DNA from: Paenibacillus sp. DCT19
Lineage (GTDB): Bacteria > Bacillota > Bacilli > Paenibacillales > Paenibacillaceae
Assembly: GCF_003268635.1 (NCBI RefSeq)
Contig: NZ_CP029639.1
Location: forward strand, 4,971,501-5,035,500
DNA: 64,000 bases
Direction: 5' to 3'
Shown: positions 1 through 9,272 of the stretch, piece after piece
Layout: each line of letters starts with the position of its first letter
Position numbering within the stretch: the first letter of the stretch is position 1
Made by a program: the position numbers and the translations under genes
Notes under the pieces: model-generated
Databases searched by the model: none
What the model saw: only the letters and a program-made list of their open reading frames with translations
What the model was told of the DNA's origin: nothing

Positions 1-555
1 CATGGCCTGATCCATCCATCCAACAGAATCGGAGCGAAGAAGTCCATGTTGTGGAAAAGCTACAATTTCGGAAGAAAGCTTGCTCGAGAATGCATCCAAT
101 GCCTGCTTGGTTGCTTCTAATCGTTTCAGTCCACTCACCGGCTCAATGTTACAGTGACTCCTTACATGCGTAGAGCCTAAGCGCTGAATAAGCTGTAAAA
201 TATGCTCTGCCTGACTTCTAGCTTCAGGCAGTAGTTTCGGGAGCAACTGCCGCTCCTCCTCAATACGCTCGAAGATGCTGCCTATCCGCTTAACCGCCTG
301 CCACGGTTCTCCGTAATAGGTTTTGTCCAGATGAATATGAGCCTCTTCGAACGAAGGAAGCAACAACAGACCGTGACAATCGTATTTGGGTAGTGCACTT
401 TGAAGCGCTGTTTCAATACCTCTGATCTCTGCAATAACTCCGTTCTCAATGCGAAGGTGACATAAGCTTGTCCGTGTTCCGGTCACTTCTTGTCCATCCA
501 TCACATAACTCTGCTCCAAATTTACGTTCGTTAACCAATAGGCATGATTCAACAT
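1..555 (-). CDS. Cytosine deaminase-like amidohydrolase (3' part outside window)
   Basis: This reading frame is open from an ATG at 555 to the window edge (185 codons), so the C-terminal part is missing. The visible N-terminal half carries the metal-binding HIHLDKTY motif near residue 70, an HVRSHCNIEP segment near residue 125 and FPQHGLL near residue 165. These are typical of CodA/AtzC-type amidohydrolases that deaminate cytosine or related N-heterocycles in the cytoplasm. A GGGAG ribosome site lies about 10 bases before the ATG. The gene is downstream of ogt, but a hairpin separates them, so it is probably transcribed on its own. Substrate cannot be decided from this part. A general amidohydrolase of another specificity is the main alternative. 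Confidence 0.8.
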   Translation of the reverse strand, partial: MLNHAYWLTNVNLEQSYVMDGQEVTGTRTSLCHLRIENGVIAEIRGIETALQSALPKYDCHGLLLLPSFEEAHIHLDKTYYGEPWQAVKRIGSIFERIEEERQLLPKLLPEARSQAEHILQLIQRLGSTHVRSHCNIEPVSGLKRLEATKQALDAFSSKLSSEIVAFPQHGLLRSDSVGWMDQAM

Positions 556-683
556 ATGACGCTTCACTCCCACTCAATTTTATGTAATATTTATCGTAGC
601 ATAATGGTTAACGCAGCAAAAATATGTATAACGTTGGCATACCATACGTTTAACGTTTGGAGTTAGAGTCACTCTTAATAGAC

Positions 684-716
684 AGAAATACAGGCATGAT
701 TCATGCCTGTATTTCT
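684..716 (-). terminator. Hairpin downstream of ogt
   Basis: A perfect 16-base inverted repeat (AGAAATACAGGCATGA and its complement around one central base) lies 74 bases past the ogt stop. Read on the minus strand it is followed by a moderately T-rich TATTTCTGTCTATT. It fits a weak rho-independent terminator between the repair genes and the deaminase. The lack of a clean T run keeps confidence moderate. Confidence 0.5.
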
Positions 717-789
717 AATTATTCATCCTATTTTTCTAGTGGATATATCTCATGTCTAACTCCGATTATGCACACACCAGCATAACGAT

Positions 790-1344
790 CTAGAACCTAA
801 ACCTCGCATGACCACCGTCAGATACACCCTCGATCTGTTCAATATCCAGCAGTCTGCGTTTCATGTCTAGCCCGCCACGAAATCCTGTCAACTTGCGGTT
901 TGCACCAATAATGCGATGGCATGGCAATAGAATTGGAATGGGGTTAGCTCCGTTCGCTGCACCGACTGCACGAACTGCCGATGGTCTTCCGATCGCAGTC
1001 GCAATATCACCATAAGTTCGAGTCTCACCATAAGGAACTTGTCCAAGCTCTGTCCATACCTGCTGCTGAAATGCTGTTCCAATCAGGTCCAATGGAATGT
1101 CAGCTGTGAATGCTACCTTTTCGCCGGCAAAGTACGATGTCAGCCACTCGGTAATACCTGTCTGCTTGATCGTCTGTTCATCCTCTATTAATTCAACTCC
1201 AGGAGCTATACGAGCAATCCAGCCTTCCCAATCCTGCAATGTTTCATTAGGCATAATAATACGACCTACGCCCTTCTCTGTTGCAAGTACGATCCAGGGC
1301 AGACCATCTAGTTCCAGCGGGGTCCACATGATCTTTTGCCTCAT
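790..1344 (-). CDS. ogt: Methylated-DNA-[protein]-cysteine S-methyltransferase
   Basis: This is a suicide DNA repair protein that moves the alkyl group of O6-alkylguanine onto its own cysteine. The active-site PCHRIIG motif is near residue 140. It is preceded by the helix-turn-helix region (GETRTYGDIATAIG, then RAVGAANGANP) that inserts into the minor groove and flips out the base. Length (184 residues) suits the short Ogt form without an Ada regulatory domain. Three nearby ATGs exist. GGAAGGA sits 8 bases before the third, which is used here, while the upstream two are too close to it. The AlkD-like gene ends 46 bases upstream on the same strand, so the two probably form an alkylation-damage operon. 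Confidence 0.92.
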   Translation of the reverse strand: MRQKIMWTPLELDGLPWIVLATEKGVGRIIMPNETLQDWEGWIARIAPGVELIEDEQTIKQTGITEWLTSYFAGEKVAFTADIPLDLIGTAFQQQVWTELGQVPYGETRTYGDIATAIGRPSAVRAVGAANGANPIPILLPCHRIIGANRKLTGFRGGLDMKRRLLDIEQIEGVSDGGHARFRF

Positions 1345-1390
1345 ATCCATCATCCTTCCGTATCATGTTCCAATTGTATTCTTATGCGAA

Positions 1391-2122
1391 TCAAACTGAC
1401 CGCTTCAGCTTACGCTTCATCCCACGAATAACTTGTTTCGTCTGCGGATCAATACGAGTAGATTCCGTTATTTTCTGGAGTGCTTTGTTATACGTAAAAT
1501 CATCGAGCGTATTGTCCTTAAGATAACGCATCGTAATATCGGGCAATTTAATGTAAGCAATCGAAATCGCCCATGCAACAGCCATTTTCACATAATATCC
1601 TTCATGTCTGATTTGATCCAACGAAGCAAGCATCTTATGGATATACGGTTCTTCCATATAATAGTTTAAGCACATCACAACGCCGAAGCGAATATCGTAC
1701 TCAAGCTCGGACGCCAAGTAAGGCTGTATAAATTGCCACACCCGTTCTTGTTCTTTCTTCGTAAATTTCAATCCACCACAGAAGCTATCGCATACAGACC
1801 AGTTATTGATTTTGGGGACAAACCAAGCAATATGCCGTAGCCATTCTTCTGGATCTGTGCGGATATAGCCAATAACCAGTGCCTGCAACATCACTTCTTC
1901 AAAGTAGTCATCGTCTGCGTTCTCCAGATAGACACGCCAATCTGCTGCAACAATCTGTTTCGCCAGCTTACGTAGTGCGGGTATTCTAACACCCAACAGA
2001 TTCGTAATGTTAGGAATGAGTGCTGCCGTAAATTTCTGATACTCTGGCTCAGCCAGGCTGAGCAACTGTGTTCTAATATCTGCTTCCACTAGTGCATGTC
2101 CCCCTCGTTTGTTGCTATACAT
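1391..2122 (-). CDS. AlkD-like DNA alkylation repair protein
   Basis: This is a HEAT-repeat DNA glycosylase family protein (DNA_alkylation family) that removes N3- and N7-alkylated purines without flipping the base. The residues that define B. cereus AlkD appear in order: the Trp and Asp of NNWSVCDSFC (AlkD W109/D113), the Arg of DIRFGVVM (R148) and the Trp of AVAWAISIAY (W187). This argues for a working enzyme. I place the start at the ATG at 2122 because AAGGA lies 8 bases before it. A longer frame from 2158 has no ribosome site. It lies just upstream of ogt on the same strand, so removal of alkylpurines and direct reversal of O6-alkylguanine are probably co-expressed. Confidence 0.88.
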   Translation of the reverse strand: MYSNKRGGHALVEADIRTQLLSLAEPEYQKFTAALIPNITNLLGVRIPALRKLAKQIVAADWRVYLENADDDYFEEVMLQALVIGYIRTDPEEWLRHIAWFVPKINNWSVCDSFCGGLKFTKKEQERVWQFIQPYLASELEYDIRFGVVMCLNYYMEEPYIHKMLASLDQIRHEGYYVKMAVAWAISIAYIKLPDITMRYLKDNTLDDFTYNKALQKITESTRIDPQTKQVIRGMKRKLKRSV

Positions 2123-2323
2123 CAAGTATATCCTTGCAACGCATGTTTGTAAGCCCATATTGCATGTTTGAGCAAGATTTCCATATCCTAAGACATCCCC
2201 TGAGGACTTCGGTTTCCCTGATCTGTTCCAGACAAAACGTTTCCTTTTTATTCATGCCTTGTTTAACTGCCAATCTATTTCGTTTAAAAATATGAAGTTG
2301 ACCATACAGAAAGGAGTGTCGAT

Positions 2324-3694
2324 ATGAACGGAGCTCATACCAAGAAAGATTTCTCCGTAGAGGAGATCACCGGACAACTTGTCCATCATGTGCAGTCCCA
2401 AAATCTACCTGAATTCTATAAACTGGTGAAGGAACTGCATCCCTATGATCTTTCACTTATATATAAAAAGTTCCCTGAAGAAGAGAGAAATCGGTTTCTG
2501 TTGCTGTTCAAACCTGATGCGCTAGCCGATCTGGCGGAGAACCTGAAGCTGCATGAACAGATTCAGCTGTTCGAACGACTCGGGCCAGAACGAACGCTTG
2601 AAGTCATGCAACAGATGGACAAAAGCGACCTGATCCGGTTCATGCACGATATCCCAGCCAAACGTAGGGAAGAATTGCTGTCGGATATGAATCTCGATCA
2701 CTCTGCCATCATCCGGTCTGTGTTGAATTATCCGCCGGAGACGGCTGGCCGGATTATGACAGATCGGTATCGAACCCTGCTCATCCATGAGACCGCCAAG
2801 GAAGCGCTAAGACAATCGCAAGGCACCATGCATATCTCCGCCTCCAGTTATCTCTATGTGACCGACAATGAGGGTAAACTCGTCGGTGTCGTAAGTTATC
2901 GCTCCCTTGCTTTGGCAGATGACAAGACCAAGGTTGAAGAGCTGATGACCAGGCGTGTGATCCACGCTACGGTTGATATGGATCAGGAAGAAGCCGCGCA
3001 ACTGCTGCAACGTTACGAGTTCATGGCACTTCCAGTCGTAGACGAAAATCACAGGCTGTGCGGGATCATTCAGATGGATGATGTTATTGATATTATTATG
3101 GATGAAGCGAGTGAAGATATAGCCAAGATGGGGGGCGGTGGTAAAGATATTGATTTTGATACCAAACCACTGGTTGCGGTCAAACGCAGACTTCCCTGGT
3201 TGATCTTGTTATTACTAATCGGATTAATATCCGGAAGTATTGTAGACTTTTTTGAAGATACGTTAAACCAAGTCGTTGCGCTCGCCTTCTTCATGCCCAT
3301 GATTGCCGGGATGACAGGCAATACAGGGACACAGTCCCTGGCTGTCGTTGTACGCGGACTGATCGGACGTAAGTTGGACAAGTCAACGGTGCTGGCACTG
3401 ATTGGTCGGGAGATTAAGGTGGGCACGATGATTGGTTTAGTCTGCGGAATCCTGATTACCATCATCGCTTATTTCTGGCAAGGAGACTGGCTGCTTGGCG
3501 CGATTATCGGGGTATCTCTCTTCTTCACTCTCGTGATTGGTACGCTGACTGGAACGTGCATCCCACTCCTACTCAGTCGCTTCAAGGTAGACCCCGCTGT
3601 TGCCTCAGGGCCGCTGATTACAACGTTAAATGATATTCTGTCGCTCTTTATCTATTTCGGCATTGCCACTCGCTTCCTTGGCGCACTGATGTAA
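2324..3694 (+). CDS. mgtE: Magnesium transporter MgtE
   Basis: This is a Mg2+-gated Mg2+ channel of the cytoplasmic membrane. Domains in order: an N-terminal superhelical domain (about 1-130), two CBS domains (about 135-260, ending near IIQMDDVIDIIMDEASED), then five membrane helices from about residue 285. The conserved pore-forming stretch FMPMIAGMTGNTGTQSLAVV is intact. At 456 residues it matches the family. AAAGGAG lies 7 bases before the ATG. It is transcribed alone and converges on the sugar permease genes, with a strong hairpin between them. The short upstream region (about 200 bases) shows no M-box riboswitch features. Co2+ may also be carried, as in other MgtE proteins. Confidence 0.95.
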   Translation: MNGAHTKKDFSVEEITGQLVHHVQSQNLPEFYKLVKELHPYDLSLIYKKFPEEERNRFLLLFKPDALADLAENLKLHEQIQLFERLGPERTLEVMQQMDKSDLIRFMHDIPAKRREELLSDMNLDHSAIIRSVLNYPPETAGRIMTDRYRTLLIHETAKEALRQSQGTMHISASSYLYVTDNEGKLVGVVSYRSLALADDKTKVEELMTRRVIHATVDMDQEEAAQLLQRYEFMALPVVDENHRLCGIIQMDDVIDIIMDEASEDIAKMGGGGKDIDFDTKPLVAVKRRLPWLILLLLIGLISGSIVDFFEDTLNQVVALAFFMPMIAGMTGNTGTQSLAVVVRGLIGRKLDKSTVLALIGREIKVGTMIGLVCGILITIIAYFWQGDWLLGAIIGVSLFFTLVIGTLTGTCIPLLLSRFKVDPAVASGPLITTLNDILSLFIYFGIATRFLGALM

Positions 3695-3731
3695 ACGCAG
3701 CAGGAATGCAACTGTAATAAAATAAACATGT

Positions 3732-3782
3732 AAAGCAATAAACAGACCCTGATCCCGTGATCCAGGTCTGTTTATTGCTTTG
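3732..3782. terminator. Bidirectional terminator between mgtE and mmsB
   Basis: A 17-base arm (AAAGCAATAAACAGACC) pairs perfectly with GGTCTGTTTATTGCTTT, with more pairing near the loop. The A-rich outer left arm and T-rich outer right arm let it act on both strands. It lies between two convergent gene ends. Confidence 0.85.
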
Positions 3783-3888
3783 CGAATCTTAAATGATGAG
3801 CGTAATATCAGCTGTATTCATACATATAACACACGATTAGATTGAGCATCGGTTTATAACCCCGACATCAGCCATAACCATTTTACAC

Positions 3889-5052
3889 TTAGGCAGCTCT
3901 TTTATTTTTGTTATAGATATCAAACGCAACGGCGAGCAGCAGCACGAGACCTTTGATCCCCTGTTGCCAGTCAATACCGAGACCAATCAAGGACATCCCG
4001 TTATTGAGTACACCCATAACCAGACCGCCGATAATGGCGCCGAAGACAGTCCCAATGCCTCCGGAAGCTGAGGCTCCACCGATAAAGCAGGCAGCAATCG
4101 CATCCAGCTCAAAGTTGGTACCTGCCCTTGGTGTAGCTGCATTCAGACGCGCGGCGAAGATTAAGCCTGATACTGCCGCAAGTGTGCCCATGTTTACAAA
4201 TACCCAGAACGTTACTTTCTTCGTTTTGACGCCTGACAGACCTGCTGCCTTCTCATTACCTCCAAGAGCATATACGTGACGGCCCATCACCGTACGGTTC
4301 AAGATGAATGAGTAGACAACGATCAAGACAAACAGCAGCACCAATATATTCGGAATACCTGCGTAACTTGCAAGCACCAAGGTGAACAGGTTCGTTACCA
4401 CTGCAACCACAATCAACTTAAGCAGGAAGAGTCCCTGAGATACAACTTGGAAGCCGTATTTGCGCTGTGAACGACGTTCACGTAGTTCATTGAGGATGTA
4501 CCACAAGGTAAGCAGAATCCCCACAATAATGGACACCAATCCAAGCCCGGAGAATTGAATATCCGGTAGAAAGCCTGAACTTATTTTCTGGAATCCACCT
4601 GGAAAAGGAGAAATTGATTGACCCTCTAGCACAATCATCGTCAACCCTCGGAACAACAGCATACCCGCGAGAGTTACAATAAAGGCGGGAATTCGCACAT
4701 ATGCGATCCAGAAGCCCTGCCACGCACCGATCAAGGCTCCTACCAGCAAAGACGCAATCACCGCAAGCCATGCCGGAAGCTGCCAATCGACCATCATAAT
4801 GGCTGCAACTGCACCAACAAAGGCTGCAATGGAACCAACGGATAGATCAATATGACCAGTAATGATGACCAGCACCATCCCGATGGCCAGTACTAGAATG
4901 TAGCTGTTTTGCAAAATTAGATTGGTTATATTGATGGGCTTAAGTAACAACCCATTGGTAAGTACCTCAAACAAAAGCATAATGACGACTAAAGCAATGA
5001 TCATACCATATTGGCGAATGTTACCTTTAAACAGTTTCGTTATTGATTCCAT
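3889..5052 (-). CDS. mmsB: Multiple-monosaccharide ABC transporter, permease
   Basis: This is the membrane subunit of a CUT2 (ribose/xylose-type) ABC importer. It has many hydrophobic helices. The [16 protein letters not shown] segment near residue 65 is the cytoplasmic-loop signature of RbsC/XylH/MmsB permeases. The insert around residues 200-230 and the length of 387 fit the longer MmsB/XylH branch. Its start lies inside the 3' end of the ATPase gene (26-base overlap), so translation is coupled. It is last in the chvE-mmsA-mmsB operon and is followed by a bidirectional terminator. Family members import xylose, galactose, arabinose or glucose. The actual sugar cannot be read from this subunit. 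Confidence 0.93.
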   Translation of the reverse strand: MESITKLFKGNIRQYGMIIALVVIMLLFEVLTNGLLLKPINITNLILQNSYILVLAIGMVLVIITGHIDLSVGSIAAFVGAVAAIMMVDWQLPAWLAVIASLLVGALIGAWQGFWIAYVRIPAFIVTLAGMLLFRGLTMIVLEGQSISPFPGGFQKISSGFLPDIQFSGLGLVSIIVGILLTLWYILNELRERRSQRKYGFQVVSQGLFLLKLIVVAVVTNLFTLVLASYAGIPNILVLLFVLIVVYSFILNRTVMGRHVYALGGNEKAAGLSGVKTKKVTFWVFVNMGTLAAVSGLIFAARLNAATPRAGTNFELDAIAACFIGGASASGGIGTVFGAIIGGLVMGVLNNGMSLIGLGIDWQQGIKGLVLLLAVAFDIYNKNKRAA

Positions 5053-6586
5053 GCTTCCCGCCTCCAGACTTGGTCATATATCTCATCAACGTTTCCTGCG
5101 ATGCTTCTTCACGACTAACTTCTCCGGTCATTCTTCCAGCATTCATCACGTAGATCCGGTCACAGAGGCCAAGAACCTCCGGCAGTTCGGATGAAATAAC
5201 CAGTACACCTTTACCTTCAGCGGCGAGACGATGGATGATGGTATAGATTTCAAACTTGGCTCCCACGTCGATGCCGCGTGTTGGTTCATCCAGAATGAGA
5301 ATATCTGGTCCGGCAAAAATCCATTTGCTCAGCACCACCTTTTGTTGATTGCCCCCACTAAGGTTACCGGTCTTCTGCAAAATATTAGGTGCCTTGATGT
5401 TCATACTCTTTTTCATCTCTTCCGCTACGAGCACTTCTTCATGCTCATTCACAACCGCATTTTTCGTTAGTTTGTTGAGGCCTGTCAGCGAGATATTGCG
5501 TTTGATATCGTCCATCAAAATAAGCCCGTATTCCTTGCGATCCTCGGTGACATAAGCAAACCCATTTTGAATAGCCTCGGTAACACTATTGTTTTGGATG
5601 GGCTTGCCATCCTTTATGAGTTGTCCTGATATATTGCGTCCATACGATTTGCCGAATATACTCATGGCAAGTTCGGTACGTCCAGCGCCCATTAGCCCCG
5701 CAATACCCACAATCTCACCACGTCTAATATTCATGTTGATCTGATCCAGTACTTTTCGTTCAGCATGTTGCTCGTGGTACACGGTCCAATCCTTCACTTC
5801 CAGAACGATGTCGCCAATGGTTGCATGACGCTCAGGATAACGGCTCGTGAGATCCCGTCCGACCATTCCACTAATGATCCGGTCTTCTGTAACCTGATCT
5901 TTTCTCATATCCAGCGTCTCAATGGTCTTGCCATCCCTCAATATGGTTACGGCATCCGACACTTTGGAGACCTCATTAAGCTTGTGAGAGATGAGAATGC
6001 AGGCGATGCCCTGCTTCTTGAATTCCAGCATCAATTGCAGCAGGTTTTCACTGTCGTCCTCGTTCAATGCAGCCGTGGGCTCATCCAGAATAAGCAGGCG
6101 GACCTTTTTGGAGAGTGCTTTGGCAATCTCAACCAGCTGTTGTTTCCCCACCCCGATGCTGGATACCAGCGTATTCGGATCTTCACTTAAACCTACTTTG
6201 CTTAACAGTTCACGCGTACCTACAAACGTTTCCTTCCAATTAATAATTCCTTTGCTTGCACGTTCATTGCCCAAATATATATTCTCAGCTATGGAAAGAT
6301 AGGGGATCAGAGCTAACTCCTGATGAATAATGACGATCCCCAGATCTTCACTCTGCTTGATGTCTTTAAACTCGCACGGTTTGCCTTGAAATAAAATATC
6401 CCCTTCATACGTGCCATAGGGGTACACACCGCTAAGCACCTTCATGAGTGTCGATTTGCCTGCCCCATTTTCGCCGCATATCGAATGAATCTCACCCTCA
6501 CGAATTTGCAGATTGACATTTTCCAGTGCTTTGACGCCAGGGAATGTTTTGGTAATATTTTTCATTTCCAGAATAATTCCGGCCAT
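5027..6586 (-). CDS. mmsA: Multiple-monosaccharide ABC transporter, ATP-binding protein
   Basis: This is a fused double ATPase of a CUT2 sugar importer (519 residues). The first half has Walker [10 protein letters not shown] (about 39), an ABC signature variant [16 protein letters not shown] and Walker [12 protein letters not shown]. The second half has the degenerate nucleotide site [10 protein letters not shown], then signature [14 protein letters not shown] and [16 protein letters not shown]. This asymmetric pattern is normal for RbsA/XylG/GguA proteins. It lies between chvE and mmsB, overlaps mmsB by 26 bases and follows chvE by 21 bases, so all three form one transcript. Confidence 0.95.
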   Translation of the reverse strand: MAGIILEMKNITKTFPGVKALENVNLQIREGEIHSICGENGAGKSTLMKVLSGVYPYGTYEGDILFQGKPCEFKDIKQSEDLGIVIIHQELALIPYLSIAENIYLGNERASKGIINWKETFVGTRELLSKVGLSEDPNTLVSSIGVGKQQLVEIAKALSKKVRLLILDEPTAALNEDDSENLLQLMLEFKKQGIACILISHKLNEVSKVSDAVTILRDGKTIETLDMRKDQVTEDRIISGMVGRDLTSRYPERHATIGDIVLEVKDWTVYHEQHAERKVLDQINMNIRRGEIVGIAGLMGAGRTELAMSIFGKSYGRNISGQLIKDGKPIQNNSVTEAIQNGFAYVTEDRKEYGLILMDDIKRNISLTGLNKLTKNAVVNEHEEVLVAEEMKKSMNIKAPNILQKTGNLSGGNQQKVVLSKWIFAGPDILILDEPTRGIDVGAKFEIYTIIHRLAAEGKGVLVISSELPEVLGLCDRIYVMNAGRMTGEVSREEASQETLMRYMTKSGGGKHGINNETV

Positions 6587-6607
6587 GGGATATGCTCCTT
6601 TCGTTCC

Positions 6608-7693
6608 TTATTTCAAGCCGATTTCTTCCTTCGTGTAATACTTACTGCCAACAATATCCTGCTCTACATTGGTTCGGTCCACAGAGATGGGATCAAGAAG
6701 ATATGCCGGAACTATCTTAATTCCGTTGTTATATGATTTCGTATCATTCACTTCCGCCTGTTCACCTTGCAAAATGCTATTAGCCATTTCCACCGTTTGC
6801 TCCGCCAGTTTCCGTGTATCCTTGAATACCGTCTGTGTCTGCTCCCCGGCAACAATGGACTTGATTGAAGCAAGCTCGGCATCCTGCCCTGTTATCACAG
6901 GTAATGGCTTGTTTGTTGTTCCGTAACCGATCCCTTTCAAGGACGAGATAATTCCGATACTAATGCCATCATATGGAGATAGGACTGCATCGAGGTTGTC
7001 ACCAGAGTAATAGGCACTGAGAAGATTATCCATGCGTGACTGTGCAAGTGCACCGTCCCAGCGTAAGGTGGCGATCTGTGCCATCGTCATCTGTTTACTA
7101 CGAACAACCAGCTTGCCGGAATCCATGTAAGGCTTCAGTACAGACATTGCACCGTCGAAGAAAAAGTAGGCGTTATTGTCGTCCGGCGATCCGCCAAACA
7201 GTTCAATGTTATATGGCCCCTTCCCTTCCTTAAGCCCAAGCTTCTGCTCGATGTAGGAGGCCTGGAGCACACCCACCTTAAAGTTATCGAACGTGGCATA
7301 ATACGTCAGATATGGGGTGTTTCTAATGAGCCTGTCATACGAAATGACCTGTATCCCTTCATCATGCGCTTTCTTGATCACATCGGTTAGTGTGTTGCCA
7401 TCCACAGATGCGATGACCATCACATCCACGCCCTTCGTGATCATGTTCTCAATCTGTGAAATCTGATTTTCGACCACATCCTCAGCATACTGAAGATCGG
7501 TTTTATAACCTTGCTCCTGGAACAGTCGTACCATGTTCTCTCCGTCCCCAACCCATCGTTCCGATGATTTGGTCGGCATCGAGATACCGACATAACCTTT
7601 TTCCTTGCTGCCCAGATCACTTTCAGCTAGATTACAAGCCGAGAGCATCAAGGCCATCACCAGAAGCCAGATCCATATCGCTCCTTTTTTCAT
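6608..7693 (-). CDS. chvE: Sugar-binding lipoprotein, ChvE/XylF-like
   Basis: This is the extracellular substrate-binding lipoprotein of the MmsAB importer. A lipoprotein signal peptide ends in LMLSAC, with Cys about 20 residues from the ATG at 7693. That ATG is preceded by AAAGGGGAACTTC, whereas the longer upstream frame has no ribosome site. The mature part follows the Periplasmic_binding_4 pattern: [17 protein letters not shown] at the N-terminus, [13 protein letters not shown] and [20 protein letters not shown] for hexose/pentose contacts, and [20 protein letters not shown] near the hinge. The closest named relatives are ChvE and XylF. First gene of its operon, it has its own upstream region with a cre site, downstream of the sensor operon's terminator. 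Confidence 0.92.
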   Translation of the reverse strand: MKKGAIWIWLLVMALMLSACNLAESDLGSKEKGYVGISMPTKSSERWVGDGENMVRLFQEQGYKTDLQYAEDVVENQISQIENMITKGVDVMVIASVDGNTLTDVIKKAHDEGIQVISYDRLIRNTPYLTYYATFDNFKVGVLQASYIEQKLGLKEGKGPYNIELFGGSPDDNNAYFFFDGAMSVLKPYMDSGKLVVRSKQMTMAQIATLRWDGALAQSRMDNLLSAYYSGDNLDAVLSPYDGISIGIISSLKGIGYGTTNKPLPVITGQDAELASIKSIVAGEQTQTVFKDTRKLAEQTVEMANSILQGEQAEVNDTKSYNNGIKIVPAYLLDPISVDRTNVEQDIVGSKYYTKEEIGLK

Positions 7694-7739
7694 ATGAAGT
7701 TCCCCTTTCCTCAGATCATACGATTGTTCACAATAGCTG

Positions 7740-7753
7740 AGATAACGCTTACA
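7740..7753 (-). promoter_or_regulatory. cre (CcpA) site upstream of chvE
   Basis: On the minus strand TGTAAGCGTTATCT matches the Bacillus cre consensus TGWAANCGNTNWCA at all but the last base. It sits about 47 bases before the chvE start, so glucose repression through CcpA is likely. The match is visible; CcpA control is inference. Confidence 0.6.
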
Positions 7754-7940
7754 ACGAATGAAGTGTAGTATGTGCCTTGTCACTTCCTGTTCGAGAATTA
7801 TCGTAGCATTTCAGCAGCAGGCAGGTCTTTGCAGGTTTTCAACCTTTTTTATAAAAATTTAACTTTTGATGGAAGTGAAAAAGAAGCCATCGTTATATTT
7901 TTGGAATCTTGCAAAACAATCTACAAGGTAAAACAAAAAC
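7754..7940 (-). promoter_or_regulatory. Upstream region of chvE-mmsA-mmsB, probable regulator target
   Basis: No gene is visible here. On the minus strand there is a GATAAT -10-like element (around 7797-7802) without a good -35 box, which suits an activator-dependent promoter. Just upstream, around 7818-7840, is a direct repeat of ACCTGC spaced 10 bases apart. AraC-type response regulators of the YesN class bind such direct repeats, so this is a plausible site for the regulator encoded at 8019-9272. It has not been compared with known sites. Confidence 0.35.
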
Positions 7941-7984
7941 AAAAAAGACATGTTCCACTTCACTTCACCGAAGTAGAACATGTC
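7941..7984 (-). terminator. Terminator of the sensor operon
   Basis: On the minus strand GACATGTTCTACTT pairs with AAGTGGAACATGTC (one mismatch) and is followed by TTTTTTG. It is 35 bases past the response-regulator stop and separates the sensor operon from chvE. Confidence 0.88.
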
Positions 7985-8018
7985 CTTGTGATCGCTAATC
8001 ATGTTTTAACTTTCAAAA

Positions 8019-9272
8019 TCACTGTACCGAAGAACGATCGCCCGTTCCTCCGTCCTTTCGATACTGAGCCGGCGAGATGCCCATCGCTTTCTTAAATGCA
8101 GTACTGAAATAGTGCTGCGTGTCATAACCTACCCGCTCCGCAATCGTATGAATGGGTAGCGTTGTTGAGTCAAGCAGTTGCACAGCCTTGCGAATGCGAG
8201 CTTGTGTGACGAGTGTAACGAAGGAGTTGTCCAGCTCTTTCTTAAGCACTCGGCTAAGGTATACAGCGGACACTTGCAGTCTAGAAGCGAGCGACTCCAG
8301 CGTTAGCTCCCGCTCCGCGTATTCTTCCTGAATGAGTTGTCTTGCTCTGCGAACTAGCGGAGACAACCGAACTTCTCCATAGACCCGCTCACGGCAAAGA
8401 CGATACGTATCCGGGGTTTCCTCTAGTGTTCCTGAATGAAGCTCTACATGGGCATGAATGGCGATATTTAAGCAAGAAGTGATCTGTTGTTCTAACAGCG
8501 TAGCGATTTCCTCCGGGGCTTCTTGCCACACACATATGCCGATTAAACCGCTGGCGTCCCGAAATAAGACATGTGGGCGGTCTTCCAGCAGTTCACTAAT
8601 AATATTCTCCACAGCATAAAGGAACAGTTGACGATCATTCTCTCTCATGACGTTCTTGCGCGCTTCAGCGGCAGGCCAACGCACAGCTCCAATCTGTACA
8701 GGTGGCGTGGAAGGCAGACGCAGAAAGGTAAGTTGCTCCATCAGATCTCTCTCTCCAATCTGCCCTTCAAGCCATTCCAGACAGAAGCGCTGTCGTAACA
8801 GCGGAATGTTGCGCTCAATCTGATCGGCTGCCTGTCTTACGTAGGCTGTCCGCTGGTATTCTTCATCCAACCGCTGACGCAGGCGCCCAAGTGCAGCGTA
8901 CAATTGCTCAGCTTCAACGGGCTTCAGAATATAATCCTCCACCCCCAGACGAACAGCCTCTTGCGCATACGCAAATTCATCATGTCCCGAAATGATCAAA
9001 TAACGACATCTTGGACACGTTTGCTGAAGAGCCCGAATCAGTCCGATTCCGTTCAGAAATGGCATATTCATATCAACTAGTACGACATCAACATGCAAAT
9101 CGACCACACGTTCCAGTGCTTCCTCACCATCCTCGGCTTCACCAACAACTTCCATGCCGAGAGTGGCCCAGTCAATTGCATCCCGAATGCCCTCCCGAAT
9201 GATTGGTTCATCATCCGCAATCAGCACTCGGTATTTTGGGGTTATCGCTGTTGGATCCATAGGCTCCTTCAT
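8019..9272 (-). CDS. AraC-type response regulator (YesN family)
   Basis: This is a cytoplasmic transcription factor of a two-component system (417 residues). The N-terminal receiver domain has the acidic pair in LIADDEPIIREG, the phospho-acceptor Asp in VVLVDMNMPFLNG and the conserved Lys in YILKPVEAEQL. A middle linker of about 170 residues follows. The C-terminal double helix-turn-helix of AraC type ends with the family signature around RVGYDTQHYFSTAFKKAMG. The start overlaps the kinase stop by 4 bases (ATGA), with AGGAG just upstream, so it is translationally coupled. By position it most likely activates the adjacent chvE-mmsA-mmsB operon. Confidence 0.93.
   Translation of the reverse strand: MKEPMDPTAITPKYRVLIADDEPIIREGIRDAIDWATLGMEVVGEAEDGEEALERVVDLHVDVVLVDMNMPFLNGIGLIRALQQTCPRCRYLIISGHDEFAYAQEAVRLGVEDYILKPVEAEQLYAALGRLRQRLDEEYQRTAYVRQAADQIERNIPLLRQRFCLEWLEGQIGERDLMEQLTFLRLPSTPPVQIGAVRWPAAEARKNVMRENDRQLFLYAVENIISELLEDRPHVLFRDASGLIGICVWQEAPEEIATLLEQQITSCLNIAIHAHVELHSGTLEETPDTYRLCRERVYGEVRLSPLVRRARQLIQEEYAERELTLESLASRLQVSAVYLSRVLKKELDNSFVTLVTQARIRKAVQLLDSTTLPIHTIAERVGYDTQHYFSTAFKKAMGISPAQYRKDGGTGDRSSVQ

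Noticed and set aside
2123..2323. M-box Mg2+ riboswitch upstream of mgtE
   Set aside because: The region is too short and lacks the conserved M-box segments and a terminator.
7784..7940. Longer N-terminus for the ChvE-like protein and plus-strand ORFs here
   Set aside because: The upstream extension lacks a ribosome site and precedes a perfect lipoprotein signal; plus-strand frames have no family resemblance.
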